A stretch of 64,000 nucleotides of DNA from Noviherbaspirillum soli (GCF_015352955.1 NZ_JACYOX010000004.1:1-64000), one strand, 5' to 3'. Shown: positions 18,487 through 31,855, numbered from the stretch's first letter. Numbers and translations: made by a program. Notes: generated from the sequence alone by a model not told the origin.

Positions 18487-19632
18487 ATGACCGATTTACA
18501 AGCCAGTCTGATCGCCATCGGCGGCGCCATTGTCGTGGGCGTGTTTTCCTATAACAAATGGCAGGAATACAGGACGCGCAAGACTGTCGAGCGCGCATTC
18601 GCGGATGATCAGCACGATGTGCTGATGCATGGGGATGCGGCGCCGCATGAACGGGTGGAGCCGGGCTTCGGCGCGGCGGCCGCGCAGCCGGAACATCAGG
18701 CCGAGTCGGAATTCGCCCCGTCGGCGACGTCGGCCAGTGCCGCGGCCGACGATCCGGCCGCGCCGGCAGCGGAGGCGGCGCCCGTGCCGCAGCAGGAACC
18801 CAGCGCCATGGAGGAAACGGTGCTGCATGCGCCGCGCCATGATCTGCCGGTCGACCAGCTGATCGATTGCACCATCGGCCTCGGCCTGGAGTCGCCCCTG
18901 CGCGGCGACCGCGTGCTGCCCATCGTCCATACGCTGCGCCACGTCGGCAACAAGCCGGTGCATTTCATCGGCCTGGCCGACGACGGCCGCTGGGAAGCGA
19001 TTGCCCATGGCCGCACCTACACCATGCTGCAGGCCGGCATCCAGCTTGCCAGCCGCACCTCGGCATTGAACGAGATCGAATATTCCGAGTTCGTCAGCCG
19101 GCTGCGCCAGGTGGCCGACGAGCTCGGCGCGGAGTGCGACGTGCCTGACATGTCGCGCATCGTGTCCATTGCCCGCGGCCTGCATCAGTTCGTTGCCGAG
19201 TATGGCGCGCAGCTGAGCGTGAACGTCCAGTCCAACCGCGCGCCCTGGCAGATCAGCACGCTGCTGGCCGCGCTGGCGCGCCAGGGCTTCGACCTGCGCC
19301 CGGACGGCAGGCTGGTGATGCCCGACGGCGACGGCGGCGTGCTGTTTTCCATTTCCACCAATGCCAGCGGCGGCGACGAAACCACGTCCCGGCTGACGCT
19401 GCTGCTGGATGTGGCGCTGGTGGCTGCGGCCCGCGATGGCTATGGCGCCATGATCGCCTGCGCCAAGTCGCTTGCCGCGCGCCTCGACGGCACCGTGGTC
19501 GACGACTCCAACCAGGCCCTGTCCGATGCCACCCTGGAAGAAATAGCATCCCAGGTGCACGCGTTCTATGCCGAGATGGAAAGCTCTGAAATTCCGGCCG
19601 GATCGACGCGCGCGCTGCGACTCTTTGCCTGA
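18487..19632 (+). CDS. zipA: Cell division protein ZipA
   Basis: ZipA tethers FtsZ to the inner membrane during assembly of the division ring. The 381-residue protein has one N-terminal membrane segment (about residues 5-22), then a basic stretch, then an Ala/Pro/Glu-rich linker to about residue 115. The C-terminal domain fits the FtsZ-binding fold, with segments such as VHFIGLADDGRWEAI and GYGAMIACAKSLAARLDG. The ATG at 18487 is where the membrane segment begins. The next gene, four bases away, is ligA, the same pairing as in E. coli, which supports the assignment. Confidence 0.85.
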   Translation: MTDLQASLIAIGGAIVVGVFSYNKWQEYRTRKTVERAFADDQHDVLMHGDAAPHERVEPGFGAAAAQPEHQAESEFAPSATSASAAADDPAAPAAEAAPVPQQEPSAMEETVLHAPRHDLPVDQLIDCTIGLGLESPLRGDRVLPIVHTLRHVGNKPVHFIGLADDGRWEAIAHGRTYTMLQAGIQLASRTSALNEIEYSEFVSRLRQVADELGAECDVPDMSRIVSIARGLHQFVAEYGAQLSVNVQSNRAPWQISTLLAALARQGFDLRPDGRLVMPDGDGGVLFSISTNASGGDETTSRLTLLLDVALVAAARDGYGAMIACAKSLAARLDGTVVDDSNQALSDATLEEIASQVHAFYAEMESSEIPAGSTRALRLFA

Positions 19633-22555
<2,923 letters not shown>

Positions 22556-22559
<4 letters not shown>

Positions 22560-23092
22560 CAGTCCGGGAAATCCTGAAGATGGGAGATCCGCGGCTCTTG
22601 CGGCAGGCCGAGCGGGTCACCGAGTTCGATACGCCGGCGATGCGGGAGCTCATCGCCGACATGTTCGACACGATGTACGCCGCCAACGGCGCTGGCCTGG
22701 CCGCCCCGCAGATCGGTGTCAACCTGCAGCTGGTGATTTTCGGCTTCAAGCAGAACCTGCGCTATCCGGATGCCGCGCCGGTGCCTGAAACCGTGCTGAT
22801 CAACCCGGTGCTGACGCCGCTGTCGCAGGAAACCAATGAGGACTGGGAAGGTTGCCTGTCAGTCCCCGGCCTGCGCGGCGTGGTGCCGCGCTGGACGCAG
22901 CTGCGCTACGAGGGCGTCGACCAGCACGGTGCGCCGATCCGGCGCGAAGTCGATGGCTTCCATGCGCGCGTGGTTCAGCATGAATGCGACCATCTTGCCG
23001 GCATCCTGTATCCGATGCGGGTGCGGGACTTTACCCGCTTCGGCTATACCGAGATCCTGTTTCCGGGCCTGAGCGACGCCGACGACGATTAA
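22556..23092 (+). CDS. def: Peptide deformylase
   Basis: Removes the formyl group from nascent proteins. The 178-residue protein carries all three family motifs: [19 protein letters not shown] with the metal-binding cysteine, and [12 protein letters not shown] with HExxH. The ATG overlaps the galU stop. Bacteria often encode several deformylases; this one is not next to fmt, so a second copy elsewhere is likely. A palindromic repeat starts immediately after the stop codon. Confidence 0.95.
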
Positions 23093-23283
23093 AGCGTGTT
23101 CGCCCGGCTGGCTTGGCGAGGCTGAGGCGGATTGCCTCCCGGAACAAGAGGCAGGCAGGGTTACGCAAAGCATTGCCTTGCGCCTGTAAAGCCTCCCGAC
23201 GAGTCGTGCCGGGGCACGGCGAGGAGGCGCGACGCAGGGGCGATCCGGCCGGCATTGACGAGCCAAGTCAGGACAAACACGCT
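23093..23283. repeat. Second palindromic repeat element after def
   Basis: The element begins with AGCGTGTT directly after the def stop and ends with its exact complement AACACGCT (23276-23283). Matching is partial further in, including CTTGGC on both sides. Inside is a nested hairpin: GCCTCC (23191-23196) pairs with GGAGGC (23223-23228) around CGTGCC/GGCACG. No transposase is encoded. Its sequence differs from the repeat at 4602-4754, so this would be a different family. It may be a non-autonomous mobile repeat or a composite terminator. Confidence 0.6.
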
Positions 23284-23465
23284 CAACGGAAATCGATGCC
23301 GGCAAGACATGCTTTTTGCCCATTCCTTGATGGATTCCGTGTCGGCGATACCAGACATTCCCAATCGGCATTGGCAGCATGCTGCAACGCAGCATAGACT
23401 GTCGCCTTATGGTATCAACCCGCCTTGCGCAACCTTGCGCCTGGGCGCCGCCGATGAGGACACCG
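23284..23465. other. Intergenic stretch before the alpha/beta hydrolase
   Basis: I see no gene here. The hydrolase frame extends upstream to 23379, but the extra residues lack family character. GAGGAC just before 23466 marks the likely ribosome-binding site. No clear promoter was found. Confidence 0.4.
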
Positions 23466-24107
23466 ATGAATCTTGTGTACATACACGGCAATCACGCCAC
23501 AGCTGACAGCTTCAACTTTATCCGCAGCAAGCTTTGCGGCCATAACGACATCCTGCTCGAATATGACAGCGGACACGGCTTCTACAGCAATCACGCCAGG
23601 ATGCTGGAACGCCTGGCGGACCTGCCCGACCTGTTTTTCGTCGCCCATTCACTGGGCGGCATCCACGCGCTGCACCTGGCAGCGGAGCTGGGCGAGCAGG
23701 TACTGGGTGGCGTCACGATGAGCACGCCTTACGGCGGCAGTGAAGCGGCGGAAATGGTTGCCTGCCTGCTACCCTTCAGCCAGGTGCTGAAGGACATCCG
23801 CCCGCGCAGCGCGCCGATTCTCGAGGGCAAGCGCATTGCGCTCAATGTGCCGTGGACCAACCTCGTCAGCACTGCCGGCGCCTCGCCATTCATGCTGGCG
23901 GCCAATGACGGCGTGGTGACCCAGGATTCCATGCGCCACCGTGACGATATCCGGCTGATCGACATTGCCTGCAATCACTTCGAGATTGTGCTCAACCAGG
24001 AGGCGCTGGCAGTAATCCAGAGCGAGATCGCGCAGGCGAAAAAGCGCGCGACCACGCAAGCATCCCGCGACCGTTCTGCAGTCTTCCTCGCGCAGCTGCT
24101 GGGATGA
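23466..24107 (+). CDS. Alpha/beta hydrolase of unknown substrate
   Basis: A 213-residue cytoplasmic hydrolase. The nucleophile elbow is AHSLGG (Ser62); Asp148 (AANDGVV) and His171 (CNHFEIV) complete a plausible catalytic triad in the correct order. An oxyanion-hole region is suggested by YIHGNHA near the N-terminus. It has no signal peptide. The start at 23466 has GAGGAC a few bases upstream. It is transcribed alone and convergently with the pseudouridine synthase gene. The substrate cannot be told from sequence. Confidence 0.75.
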   Translation: MNLVYIHGNHATADSFNFIRSKLCGHNDILLEYDSGHGFYSNHARMLERLADLPDLFFVAHSLGGIHALHLAAELGEQVLGGVTMSTPYGGSEAAEMVACLLPFSQVLKDIRPRSAPILEGKRIALNVPWTNLVSTAGASPFMLAANDGVVTQDSMRHRDDIRLIDIACNHFEIVLNQEALAVIQSEIAQAKKRATTQASRDRSAVFLAQLLG

Positions 24108-24134
24108 GGCTGTGAGAGCGCAGGAACGGGGCCG

Positions 24135-24881
24135 TCAGAAACGTTCGTCGGCGCCCAGATAGCGCCACTGGCCAGGCGGCAGGTCGCCCAGCGTGACGCC
24201 GCCGATCCGCACGCGCTTCAGGCCCAGCACCTTCAGGCCGACCATGTCGCACATGCGGCGGATCTGGCGCTTTTTCCCTTCGCGCAGCACGAAGCGCAGC
24301 TGGTCTTCATTCTGCCAGCGCACCTGCGCCGGCTTGAGTTTCTTGCCGTCCAGCGTCAGGCCGTAATTCAGGCGTTTCAGGTCGCTGTCGGGCAGGCGCC
24401 CCGGCCTGGTGTACTCCACCCGCACCAGGTATTCCTTTTCCACCGCGCTGTCTTCGCCGATGAGCTGCTTTGCCACGCGGCCGTCCTGCGTCAGCACCAG
24501 GAGGCCGGTCGAGTCGATGTCGAGCCGCCCGGCCGGCACCAGGCTGCGCAGCTGGGTCGGATGAAACCGCAGCGGCGCGTGGTCCTCCTCCCAGCGGTTT
24601 TCCGGCGTGACCAGCACCAGCGCGGGACGGTAGCCGTCCTCGGCCTGGCCGCTGACATAGCCGACCGGCTTGTGGACCAGCACCGTAACCCGCTTGGACT
24701 GTTCGGCGGCGGCCTGCCGCTCCACCGTCACTTTCTGGTGCGGCAGCACCTTGCTGCCGAGTTCGGAGACGACCATGCCATCCACCCGCACCCAGCCGCG
24801 GGCAATCCATTCATCGGCCTCGCGGCGGGAGCACAGGCCCAGTTCGGACATGCGTTTGGACAGGCGTAGCGGTTCAGTCAT
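24135..24881 (-). CDS. RsuA/RluF-family pseudouridine synthase
   Basis: A 248-residue RNA modification enzyme. The N-terminal S4 RNA-binding domain (LSKRMSELGLCSRREADEWI) is followed by the catalytic domain with the active-site aspartate in GRLDIDSTGLLVLTQDG and the C-terminal REGKKRQIRRMCDMVG. This layout is shared by RsuA, RluB, RluE and RluF. The YVSGQ segment resembles RluF, but the target (23S or 16S rRNA, or tRNA) cannot be fixed here. It lies 33 bases downstream of glnD on the same strand. Confidence 0.85.
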   Translation of the reverse strand: MTEPLRLSKRMSELGLCSRREADEWIARGWVRVDGMVVSELGSKVLPHQKVTVERQAAAEQSKRVTVLVHKPVGYVSGQAEDGYRPALVLVTPENRWEEDHAPLRFHPTQLRSLVPAGRLDIDSTGLLVLTQDGRVAKQLIGEDSAVEKEYLVRVEYTRPGRLPDSDLKRLNYGLTLDGKKLKPAQVRWQNEDQLRFVLREGKKRQIRRMCDMVGLKVLGLKRVRIGGVTLGDLPPGQWRYLGADERF

Positions 24882-24914
24882 GTGAATCAGAAGCAATCGT
24901 TAAGGAAGTTGGAA

Positions 24915-27467
24915 TCAGGTATGCAGCGCGTCCAGCAGTTCGCGTTCCAGCTGGATCTGGCTGCGCGCATGCTGCAGCACCGGGCCATCGACCAGGAACA
25001 CGTCTTCCACCCGCTCGCCCAGCGTCATGATCTTGGCGGTATGCAGATTGACGCGGTACTTGGCCAGCACATTGGCGATGGCATAGAGCAGGCCGTTGCG
25101 GTCGCTGGCCGAGACCGACAGCAGATAGTACTGGCCGCGCTCGTCCGGACGCAGATCCACCGTCGGCGTGAACGGAAAGGTGCGCGACAGCCGCGACAGC
25201 CGCCCCTTGCGCGGCGGCGGCAAGGGCTCGCTGCTCGACAGGCACAGGCCCAGCTCGTGCTCGATCAGGTTGATGATGTCGCGGTAGTTGTTGGCAAACG
25301 CGGGCTCGGTCACGAGGAAGGTGTCGAGTGCGTAGCCGTTGCGGGTGGTGTGGATCTTCGCGTCCAGGATGCTGAAGTTCTTGCGCTCGAAATAGCTGCA
25401 GATGCGCACGAAGAGGTCCGGCTGGTCCTTCACATACACCGTCACCTGCAGGCCTTCGCCGATCGGCGCGAGCCTGCTTTTCACCACCGGCACGCTGCTG
25501 TTGATGCGGTTGTACAGCATGCGCGTCTGCCAGGCGATGTCGGAGGCGTCGTGGCGCAGGAAGTAGGCGACATCGAGCTGGTTCCACAGCGCGTCGTGGG
25601 CCTGTTCTGGCAGGCCGTACAGGCGCAGCGTCTTCAACGCATCTTCCTGCCGGTTCTTCAGCTCGCGGTCGGCCGACGGCGCCTCGCCGCCCAGCACCCG
25701 CAGCGTCATCCGGTAGAGGTCTTCCAGCAGCTTGCCCTTCCAGGCATTCCAGACCTTGGGGCTGGTGCCGCGGATGTCGGCCACGGTCAGCAGGTACAGC
25801 GCCGTCAGGTGGCGCTCGTCCTTCGCCAGCGCGGCGAAATCGCGGATCACGTCCGGGTCCGACAGGTCCTGCTTCTGCGCCACCTGCGACATCGACAGAT
25901 GATGCTCGACCAGGAACACCACCAGCTCGGTGTCGGCGTCCGACAGCGCATGGTCGCGGCAGAAGCGGCGCGCATCGACCATGCCCAGCCTGGAATGGTC
26001 GCCGCCGCGCCCCTTGGCGATATCGTGGAACAGGGCGGTGATGTAGAGCAGCCAGGGCTGGGCAAAGTTGGCCATCAGCTGGCTGCAAAACGGGTATTCA
26101 TGCGCATGCTCGGACATCGTGAAGCGGCGCAGGTTGCGCGCCACCATCAGGATGTGCTGGTCCACCGTGTAGACGTGGAACAGGTCATGCTGCATCTGGC
26201 CGACGATGCGCCGGAAGTTGGGCAGATAGCGGCCGAGTATGCTCAGCTGGTTCATCCGCCGCAGCGCATGGGTGATGCCTTCCGGCGCCTTCAGGATCTC
26301 CAGGAACAGCGCGCGATTGGCCGGGTCGCGCCGGAAATCGCGGTCGATGCCGAAGCGGGCATGCCACAGGGCGCGCAGCGTGCGCGCCGTCATGCCGCGC
26401 AGTGAAGGACGCTGTTCCATGAGCAGGAAGATTTCCAGCATCGCCGAGGGTGTCTCGGTGAACAGGTCGTCGCGGGCGATGTCGATCAGGCCGTTGACTT
26501 CGTTGAAGCGCGGGTTGATCGCCAGCGGACACGTCGATTGCGGGAACAGCTGCGCCTCGATGTTCTGCAGCAGGATGGTATTGAGCTGGGTGACCGCCTT
26601 GGCCGCCCAGTAGTAGCGCTGCATCAGGTATTCGCTGGCGCGCCGCGTCTCGGTATTCTGAAAGCCAAGCGACTGCGCGATCGGTGTCTGCACGTCGAAC
26701 ACCAGCCTGTCCTCGCGCCGTTTCGCATGGATATGCAAGCGGATGCGGATGTCCTTGAAGGCGCGTTCCTTCTGGGTCAGCTGGCGCGCCTCGGTCGGCG
26801 TGATCAGGCCGCGTTCGGCCAGCTTGCGCCAGGAGTCGCCCAGTCCCGCCGCCTTGGCCACCCACAGGATGACCTGCAGGTCGCGCAGGCCGCCCGGACT
26901 TTCCTTGCAGTTCGGCTCCAGGCTGTAGGGCGTGTCCTCATACTTCGCATGGCGCTGGTGCAGTTCCAGGATCTTGGCCTCGAAGAAGGCCTGCGGGTCC
27001 ATCGCCTGCCGGCATTTTTCCACCAGATCGCCAAACAGCACGCGGTTGCCGGTTACCAGGCGCGCTTCCAGCAGGCTGGTCTGCACCGTGATGTCGGCGG
27101 CGGATTCGGAGAGGCATTCCCCCACCGTGCGGATGCTGTGCCCGATTTCCAGGCCCAGATCCCACAGCAGCTGCACCATTTCCTCCAGCTGCGCCTGCTC
27201 TGCGGCATCGGGCGGCGCTGCCAGCAGGATCAGCACGTCGACGTCGGAATAGGGAAACAGTTCGCCGCGGCCGTAGCCGCCCACCGCCACCAGGGCGCTC
27301 TTCTCGGGCATGCCGCAGGCGCGCCATGCCTGCGTCAGCACCCGGTCCACCAGCTGCCGCAGCGCCGTGGTCAGCCGTTCCGGCTTGCCGTGTGCTTCGT
27401 AGGAGACGATTTCATTCTGGCGCCCGGACTTGAGCTCCTCCTTCAGGGGCAGCACCAGCGTGTTCAT
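24915..27467 (-). CDS. glnD: PII uridylyltransferase/uridylyl-removing enzyme GlnD
   Basis: GlnD senses glutamine and adds or removes UMP on PII proteins, controlling nitrogen metabolism. The 850-residue protein has a nucleotidyltransferase domain with [16 protein letters not shown] (catalytic aspartates at about 75 and 77). A helical linker follows, then an HD phosphohydrolase domain ([15 protein letters not shown], about 480), and two C-terminal ACT domains (starting near 669 and 785) that bind glutamine. Length matches the family. It follows map by three bases. Confidence 0.96.
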   Translation of the reverse strand: MNTLVLPLKEELKSGRQNEIVSYEAHGKPERLTTALRQLVDRVLTQAWRACGMPEKSALVAVGGYGRGELFPYSDVDVLILLAAPPDAAEQAQLEEMVQLLWDLGLEIGHSIRTVGECLSESAADITVQTSLLEARLVTGNRVLFGDLVEKCRQAMDPQAFFEAKILELHQRHAKYEDTPYSLEPNCKESPGGLRDLQVILWVAKAAGLGDSWRKLAERGLITPTEARQLTQKERAFKDIRIRLHIHAKRREDRLVFDVQTPIAQSLGFQNTETRRASEYLMQRYYWAAKAVTQLNTILLQNIEAQLFPQSTCPLAINPRFNEVNGLIDIARDDLFTETPSAMLEIFLLMEQRPSLRGMTARTLRALWHARFGIDRDFRRDPANRALFLEILKAPEGITHALRRMNQLSILGRYLPNFRRIVGQMQHDLFHVYTVDQHILMVARNLRRFTMSEHAHEYPFCSQLMANFAQPWLLYITALFHDIAKGRGGDHSRLGMVDARRFCRDHALSDADTELVVFLVEHHLSMSQVAQKQDLSDPDVIRDFAALAKDERHLTALYLLTVADIRGTSPKVWNAWKGKLLEDLYRMTLRVLGGEAPSADRELKNRQEDALKTLRLYGLPEQAHDALWNQLDVAYFLRHDASDIAWQTRMLYNRINSSVPVVKSRLAPIGEGLQVTVYVKDQPDLFVRICSYFERKNFSILDAKIHTTRNGYALDTFLVTEPAFANNYRDIINLIEHELGLCLSSSEPLPPPRKGRLSRLSRTFPFTPTVDLRPDERGQYYLLSVSASDRNGLLYAIANVLAKYRVNLHTAKIMTLGERVEDVFLVDGPVLQHARSQIQLERELLDALHT

Positions 27468-27470
27468 GGA

Positions 27471-28298
27471 TCAGGCCGTTTCCGCCTGGCTGGCGTTCCT
27501 GGTGATGAAGGCGGGCGGCGCCGGCATGCCCGGCGACACGGTAAGCACTTCATAGCCGGTCTCGGTCACCAGCACCGTGTGCTCCCATTGCGCCGACAGG
27601 CTGCGATCCTTGGTCTTGATGGTCCAGCCGTCGTTCATCTCGCGGATATCGCGGCGGCCGGCGTTGATCATCGGCTCGACGGTAAAGATCATCCCGGCTT
27701 CCAGCTTTTCCAGCGTGCCGGGACGGCCATAGTGCAGCACCTGCGGCTCTTCATGGAATATCTTGCCGATGCCGTGGCCGCAGAACTCCCGCACCACGCT
27801 GTAGCCGGCTTTTTCCGCATGCTGCTGAATGACGTAGCCGATGTCGCCCAGGTGCGCGCCCGGCTTGATCTTGGAGATGCCCAGCCACATGCATTCATAC
27901 GTGATGTCTCCCAGGCGCTTGGCCAGGATCGACGGCTGGCCGGCATAGAACATCCGGCTGGTGTCGCCGTGGTAGCCATCCTTGATGATGGTGACGTCGA
28001 TATTGACCGCGTCGCCATTCTTCAGCGCCTTGTCGCCGGGGATGCCGTGGCAGATCACGTCGTTGACCGAGGTGCAGATCGCTTTCGGATACGGCGTGTA
28101 GCCCGGCGGGCAGTAGTTGAGCGGCGCCGGAATGCTGCCCTGCACATTGGTCATGTATTCATGGCAGAGGCGGTCCAGTTCGGCGGTGGTCACGCCCGGC
28201 TTGACGAAGGGCGTGATGTAATCGAGAACTTCGGCGGCCAGTCGGCCGGCAACGCGCATGCCGCGAATGTCCTCTTCAGTCTTGATGGTGATAGGCAT
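27471..28298 (-). CDS. map: Methionine aminopeptidase type I
   Basis: Removes the initiator methionine from nascent proteins. The 275-residue protein has the five metal ligands of the family: two aspartates in VNIDVTIIKDGYHGDTSRMF, His in GHGIGKIFHEEP, Glu in MIFTVEPMI and Glu in WEHTVLVTETGYE. It lacks the zinc-finger N-terminus, so it is the standard bacterial type. It is divergent from rpsB, as in many proteobacteria. A TATAAT sequence at 28354-28359 on the minus strand could be its -10 box. Confidence 0.96.
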   Translation of the reverse strand: MPITIKTEEDIRGMRVAGRLAAEVLDYITPFVKPGVTTAELDRLCHEYMTNVQGSIPAPLNYCPPGYTPYPKAICTSVNDVICHGIPGDKALKNGDAVNIDVTIIKDGYHGDTSRMFYAGQPSILAKRLGDITYECMWLGISKIKPGAHLGDIGYVIQQHAEKAGYSVVREFCGHGIGKIFHEEPQVLHYGRPGTLEKLEAGMIFTVEPMINAGRRDIREMNDGWTIKTKDRSLSAQWEHTVLVTETGYEVLTVSPGMPAPPAFITRNASQAETA

Positions 28299-28400
28299 AG
28301 TCGGGAAAGTCCGGAAGGATTGCCGCAGTGCGGCAGAAGCGCTGGAAGCGGCAATTATAGACCACCGGCTCGGCGTTCGCCCGGCTGGGCGGAAGCAGAC

Positions 28401-28430
28401 TTGAAAGGGCCAAGAGATTTAGGGTAGAAT
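28401..28430 (+). promoter_or_regulatory. Promoter for rpsB-tsf
   Basis: TTGAAA at 28401-28406 and TAGAAT at 28425-28430, spaced by 18 bases, make a good sigma70 promoter on the + strand. Transcription would start near 28437, giving a leader of about 160 bases before rpsB. Confidence 0.65.
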
Positions 28431-28436
28431 CACGGG

Positions 28437-28597
28437 TTCCTTTGATTGTCTTGCCTGAAGTCATGTCGAGCCGGCGATTGCCAGCGCAGCGTGGGGCCAT
28501 TCATCAATCGACAATTCTTTTTAAATCGCGAGTCCGGTCCACAAGGGTGCCCTGTATGGGTCACTGGCCGGATTCCAGACCCAACCCTGGAGCAAAC
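28437..28597 (+). promoter_or_regulatory. Structured leader of rpsB (possible S2 autoregulation site)
   Basis: The predicted leader ends with GAGTCCGGTC (28529-28538) that can pair with GGCCGGATTC (28565-28574), closing a stem over a loop with a smaller GGGTGCCC element. This sits just before the rpsB ribosome-binding site (GGAG at 28589). Ribosomal protein S2 controls its own operon in enterobacteria through its leader; whether this structure does the same is inference. The frame of rpsB is also open through the leader, but with no usable start. Confidence 0.35.
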
Positions 28598-29350
28598 ATG
28601 TCTGTCACCATGCGTGAAATGCTGGAAGCCGGTGTCCATTTCGGTCACCAAACCCGCTTCTGGAACCCCAAGATGGCCCCGTTCATTTTCGGTCATCGCA
28701 ACAAGATTCATATCGTCAACCTGGAAGTGACGCTGTCCAAGTACAACGAGGCGATGAAGTACATTCGCCAGCTGTCGGCCAACCGCGGCACCATCCTGAT
28801 GGTTGGCACCAAGCGCCAGTCGCGCGACCTGGTCGCCCAGGAAGCCCAGCGTGCAGGCGTGCCTTACGTTGACCAGCGCTGGCTGGGCGGCATGCTGACC
28901 AACTTCAAGACCATCAAGACCTCGATCAAGCGCCTGAAGGAAATGGAACAGGCCATCGAAGACGGTTCGGTCGAGAAGCTGTCGAAGAAGGAAGGGCTGA
29001 TGTTCAGCCGCGAAATGGAAAAGCTGCAGAAGTCCATCGGCGGCATCAAGGACATGAACGGCATTCCTGACGCGATCTTCGTCATCGACGTCGGCTACCA
29101 CAAGGGCGCTGTCACCGAAGCCGCCAAGCTGGGCATCCCGGTCATCGGCGTGGTCGACACCAACCACTCCCCGGACGGCGTGGCTTACGTCATCCCAGGC
29201 AACGACGACTCCTCGAAAGCCATCGCGCTGTACGCACGCGGCGTTGCCGACGCGATCCTCGAAGGCCGCGACAGCGCAGCCAGCGAGCTGGTCGAGTCCA
29301 TCAAGAGCGATGCCGGCGACGAATTCGTCGAAGTCAACGAGCAGGCATAA
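28598..29350 (+). CDS. rpsB: 30S ribosomal protein S2
   Basis: A 250-residue core ribosomal protein. It begins [20 protein letters not shown], with family motifs [16 protein letters not shown] and [11 protein letters not shown]. The ATG at 28598 follows GGAG at normal spacing. It is followed by an intrinsic terminator and then tsf, so tsf may be expressed by partial read-through or from its own promoter. Confidence 0.98.
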   Translation: MSVTMREMLEAGVHFGHQTRFWNPKMAPFIFGHRNKIHIVNLEVTLSKYNEAMKYIRQLSANRGTILMVGTKRQSRDLVAQEAQRAGVPYVDQRWLGGMLTNFKTIKTSIKRLKEMEQAIEDGSVEKLSKKEGLMFSREMEKLQKSIGGIKDMNGIPDAIFVIDVGYHKGAVTEAAKLGIPVIGVVDTNHSPDGVAYVIPGNDDSSKAIALYARGVADAILEGRDSAASELVESIKSDAGDEFVEVNEQA

Positions 29351-29387
29351 TACGCCTCTGCCCGCGGCAGCGTCCGCGGGTGAATAG

Positions 29388-29419
29388 AAAAGGGGCAACA
29401 TCCGTTCGCCCCTTTTTTT
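29388..29419 (+). terminator. Intrinsic terminator between rpsB and tsf
   Basis: AAAAGGGGC pairs with GCCCCTTTT around an 11-base loop, followed by a run of seven T. A perfect 7-bp hairpin (CCCGCGG and CCGCGGG, 29361-29380) lies just before it. It probably attenuates expression between rpsB and tsf. Confidence 0.85.
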
Positions 29420-29485
29420 CGAGCTGAATCCCCACAATTTCGATCCGGCAGGCCCGCGAGGCAGCCGATCAGCAAGGAGAATACG

Positions 29486-30367
29486 ATGGCCACAATTACA
29501 GCAGCAATGGTAGGCGAACTGCGCGCCAAGACCGATGCACCGATGATGGAATGCAAGAAGGCCCTGACCGAAGCCGGCGGCGATCCGGTCAAGGCGGAAG
29601 AAATCCTGCGCGTCAAGCTGGGCAGCAAGGCTTCCAAGGCCGCTTCCCGCATCACCGCCGAAGGCGTGGTTGCCGCCTACATCCAGGGCACGGTTGGCGC
29701 GCTGGTGGAAGTCAACTGCGAAACCGACTTCGTGACCAAGAACGACGACTTCCTGAAAATGGCGTCCGAAGCCGCCCGCCTGGTGGCCGAAGGCAATCCG
29801 GCCGACGTCGCCGCGATGGGCGCGCTGCAGCTGGATGGCAAGACCTTGGAAGAGCAGCGCACCGAGCTGGTGGGCCGCATCGGCGAGAACATGTCGTTCC
29901 GCCGCTTCAAGCGTTTCGACAGCGGCTCCAAGCTGGTGTCCTACCTGCACGGCACCCGCATCGGCGTGATGGTCGAATATGACGGCGCCGACGAGCAGGT
30001 CGCCAAGGACGTGGCCATGCACATCGCTGCAATGAAGCCGGTGTCGCTGTCGTCCGACCAGGTGCCGGCGGAACTGATCGAGCGCGAGCGTTCGGTTGCT
30101 TCGCTGAAGGCCGCCGAGTCCGGCAAGCCGGCCGATATCGCCGCCAAGATGGTCGAAGGCTCGGTGCAGAAGTTCCTGAAGGAAGTGTCGCTGCTGGCCC
30201 AGCCGTTCGTGAAGAACGACAAGCAGACCGTCGAGCAGATGCTCAAGGCAAACAACACCACGATCAAATCGTTCGTGATGTTCATCGTTGGCGAAGGCAT
30301 CGAGAAGAAGCAGGATGACTTCGCGGCCGAAGTGGCTGCCCAGGTGGCAGCCGCCAAGCAGGCGTAA
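29486..30367 (+). CDS. tsf: Translation elongation factor Ts
   Basis: EF-Ts exchanges GDP for GTP on EF-Tu. The 293-residue protein has the N-terminal UBA-like domain ([20 protein letters not shown]) and the core motif [13 protein letters not shown]. Length matches the full-size proteobacterial form. AAGGAG lies seven bases before the ATG. It is followed by a strong intrinsic terminator. Confidence 0.98.
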   Translation: MATITAAMVGELRAKTDAPMMECKKALTEAGGDPVKAEEILRVKLGSKASKAASRITAEGVVAAYIQGTVGALVEVNCETDFVTKNDDFLKMASEAARLVAEGNPADVAAMGALQLDGKTLEEQRTELVGRIGENMSFRRFKRFDSGSKLVSYLHGTRIGVMVEYDGADEQVAKDVAMHIAAMKPVSLSSDQVPAELIERERSVASLKAAESGKPADIAAKMVEGSVQKFLKEVSLLAQPFVKNDKQTVEQMLKANNTTIKSFVMFIVGEGIEKKQDDFAAEVAAQVAAAKQA

Positions 30368-30375
30368 TCAGCAAG

Positions 30376-30398
30376 CGGGCCGAAAGGCCCGTTTTTTT
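30376..30398 (+). terminator. Intrinsic terminator after tsf
   Basis: A GC-rich stem (CGGGCC, loop GAAA, GGCCCG) is followed directly by seven T. The GNRA-type tetraloop and T-run make this a textbook rho-independent terminator, starting about eight bases after the tsf stop. Confidence 0.93.
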
Positions 30399-30532
30399 CA
30401 AGGTGCGGCGCCCATGTGGCCGCACCGCGCCCGGGCTCTTGCTTCATCGCTGTAAAATGTCGCACCATCAAGCAGCTATCCGGGCGGTATATTGCATTCA
30501 AGCAAAACCGGATCACCATAAGGAGCCATTTC

Positions 30533-31249
30533 ATGACCCAACCAGCGTACAAGCGCGTCCTCCTCAAGCTTTCCGGTGAAGCCCTGATGGGCGACGACTC
30601 CTACGGCATCAACCGCGCCACGATCGAGCGCATGGTGGCCGATGTTTCCGAAGTCGTCAAAATGGGTGTCGAGCTTGCCATCGTGATTGGCGGCGGCAAT
30701 ATCTTCCGCGGCGTCGCGCCCGGCGCGCAGGGCATGGACCGCGCCACTGCCGACTACATGGGCATGCTGGCCACCGTGATGAATTCCCTGGCCCTGGCAG
30801 ACGCGATGCGGCAGTTCGGCATGACTGCGCGCGTGATGTCGGCCATCAGCATCGAGCAGGTCGTGGAGCCGTATGTGCGGCCCAAGGCGCTGCAGTATCT
30901 GGAAGAAGGCAAGGTGGTGATCTTCGCCGCCGGCACCGGCAACCCGTTCTTCACCACCGATACCGCTGCCGCGCTGCGCGGCTCGGAAATCGGCGCCGAG
31001 GTTGTGCTGAAGGCAACCAAGGTTGACGGCGTCTACAGCGCCGACCCGAACAAGGACGCTTCCGCAACGCGATATGCGAGCATCAGTTTCGATGAGGCCA
31101 TTTCCAAGCACCTGCAGGTGATGGACGCCACCGCCTTTGCACTGTGCCGCGACCAGAAACTTCCGATCCGGGTGTTTTCCATCGTCAAGCCCGGTGCGCT
31201 GAGCCGCATCGTGATGGGTGACGACGAGGGCACCCTGGTGCATGTTTAA
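30533..31249 (+). CDS. pyrH: UMP kinase
   Basis: PyrH phosphorylates UMP to UDP in pyrimidine nucleotide synthesis. The 238-residue protein shows the amino-acid-kinase motifs [39 protein letters not shown] and [12 protein letters not shown]. The ATG at 30533 follows AAGGAG. The frame is open further upstream, but only through the terminator region. It opens the stretch pyrH-frr-uppS-cdsA-dxr-rseP. Confidence 0.97.
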   Translation: MTQPAYKRVLLKLSGEALMGDDSYGINRATIERMVADVSEVVKMGVELAIVIGGGNIFRGVAPGAQGMDRATADYMGMLATVMNSLALADAMRQFGMTARVMSAISIEQVVEPYVRPKALQYLEEGKVVIFAAGTGNPFFTTDTAAALRGSEIGAEVVLKATKVDGVYSADPNKDASATRYASISFDEAISKHLQVMDATAFALCRDQKLPIRVFSIVKPGALSRIVMGDDEGTLVHV

Positions 31250-31294
31250 TACGAGCACACGAACTCCAACATTTGTGAATAACAGGAGAGCAGC

Positions 31295-31855
31295 ATGACT
31301 GTCGCCGACGTCAAGAAAAGTACCGAACAGAAGATGAACAAGTCGATCGAGACGCTCAAGGCCGACCTGGCCAAGGTGCGTACCGGCCGCGCCCACGCCG
31401 GCATCCTCGATCATGTGAAGGTCGACTACTACGGCAATCCGACCCAGTTGAGCCAGGTTGCCAATATCACCCTGATAGACGCCCGCACCATCGGCGTCCA
31501 GCCATGGGAAAAGAAAATGGTGGGCGCCATCGAAAAGGCGATCCGCGAGTCCGACCTGGGCCTGAATCCGGCCACCCAGGGCGACCTGATCCGCGTGCCG
31601 ACGCCGCCGCTGACGGAAGAGCGCCGCAAGGAAATGGTCAAGCTGGTCAAGACCGAGGCCGAAGACGCGAAGATCGCCGTGCGCAACATCCGCCGTGACG
31701 CCAACGAAGGCCTGAAGCGGCTGCTCAAGGACAAGGCTATCTCCGAGGATGACGAGCGGCGCGCCCAGGACGACGTGCAGAAACTGACCGACCGCTTCGT
31801 CGCGGAAATCGACAAGCTGGTTGCGGAAAAGGAAAAGGAAGTGCTGACGGTTTGA
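31295..31855 (+). CDS. frr: Ribosome recycling factor
   Basis: RRF, with EF-G, splits post-termination ribosomes. The 186-residue protein shows [10 protein letters not shown], the LRVPT-type [13 protein letters not shown] segment and the VRNIRRDAN motif. The length is the family standard. AGGAGAG precedes the ATG. It is 45 bases after pyrH and in the same transcription unit. Confidence 0.98.
   Translation: MTVADVKKSTEQKMNKSIETLKADLAKVRTGRAHAGILDHVKVDYYGNPTQLSQVANITLIDARTIGVQPWEKKMVGAIEKAIRESDLGLNPATQGDLIRVPTPPLTEERRKEMVKLVKTEAEDAKIAVRNIRRDANEGLKRLLKDKAISEDDERRAQDDVQKLTDRFVAEIDKLVAEKEKEVLTV

Noticed and set aside
28442-28597. In-frame extension of rpsB through its leader
   Set aside because: S2 starts at [16 protein letters not shown]; the extension lies in the predicted leader and overlaps structured RNA.
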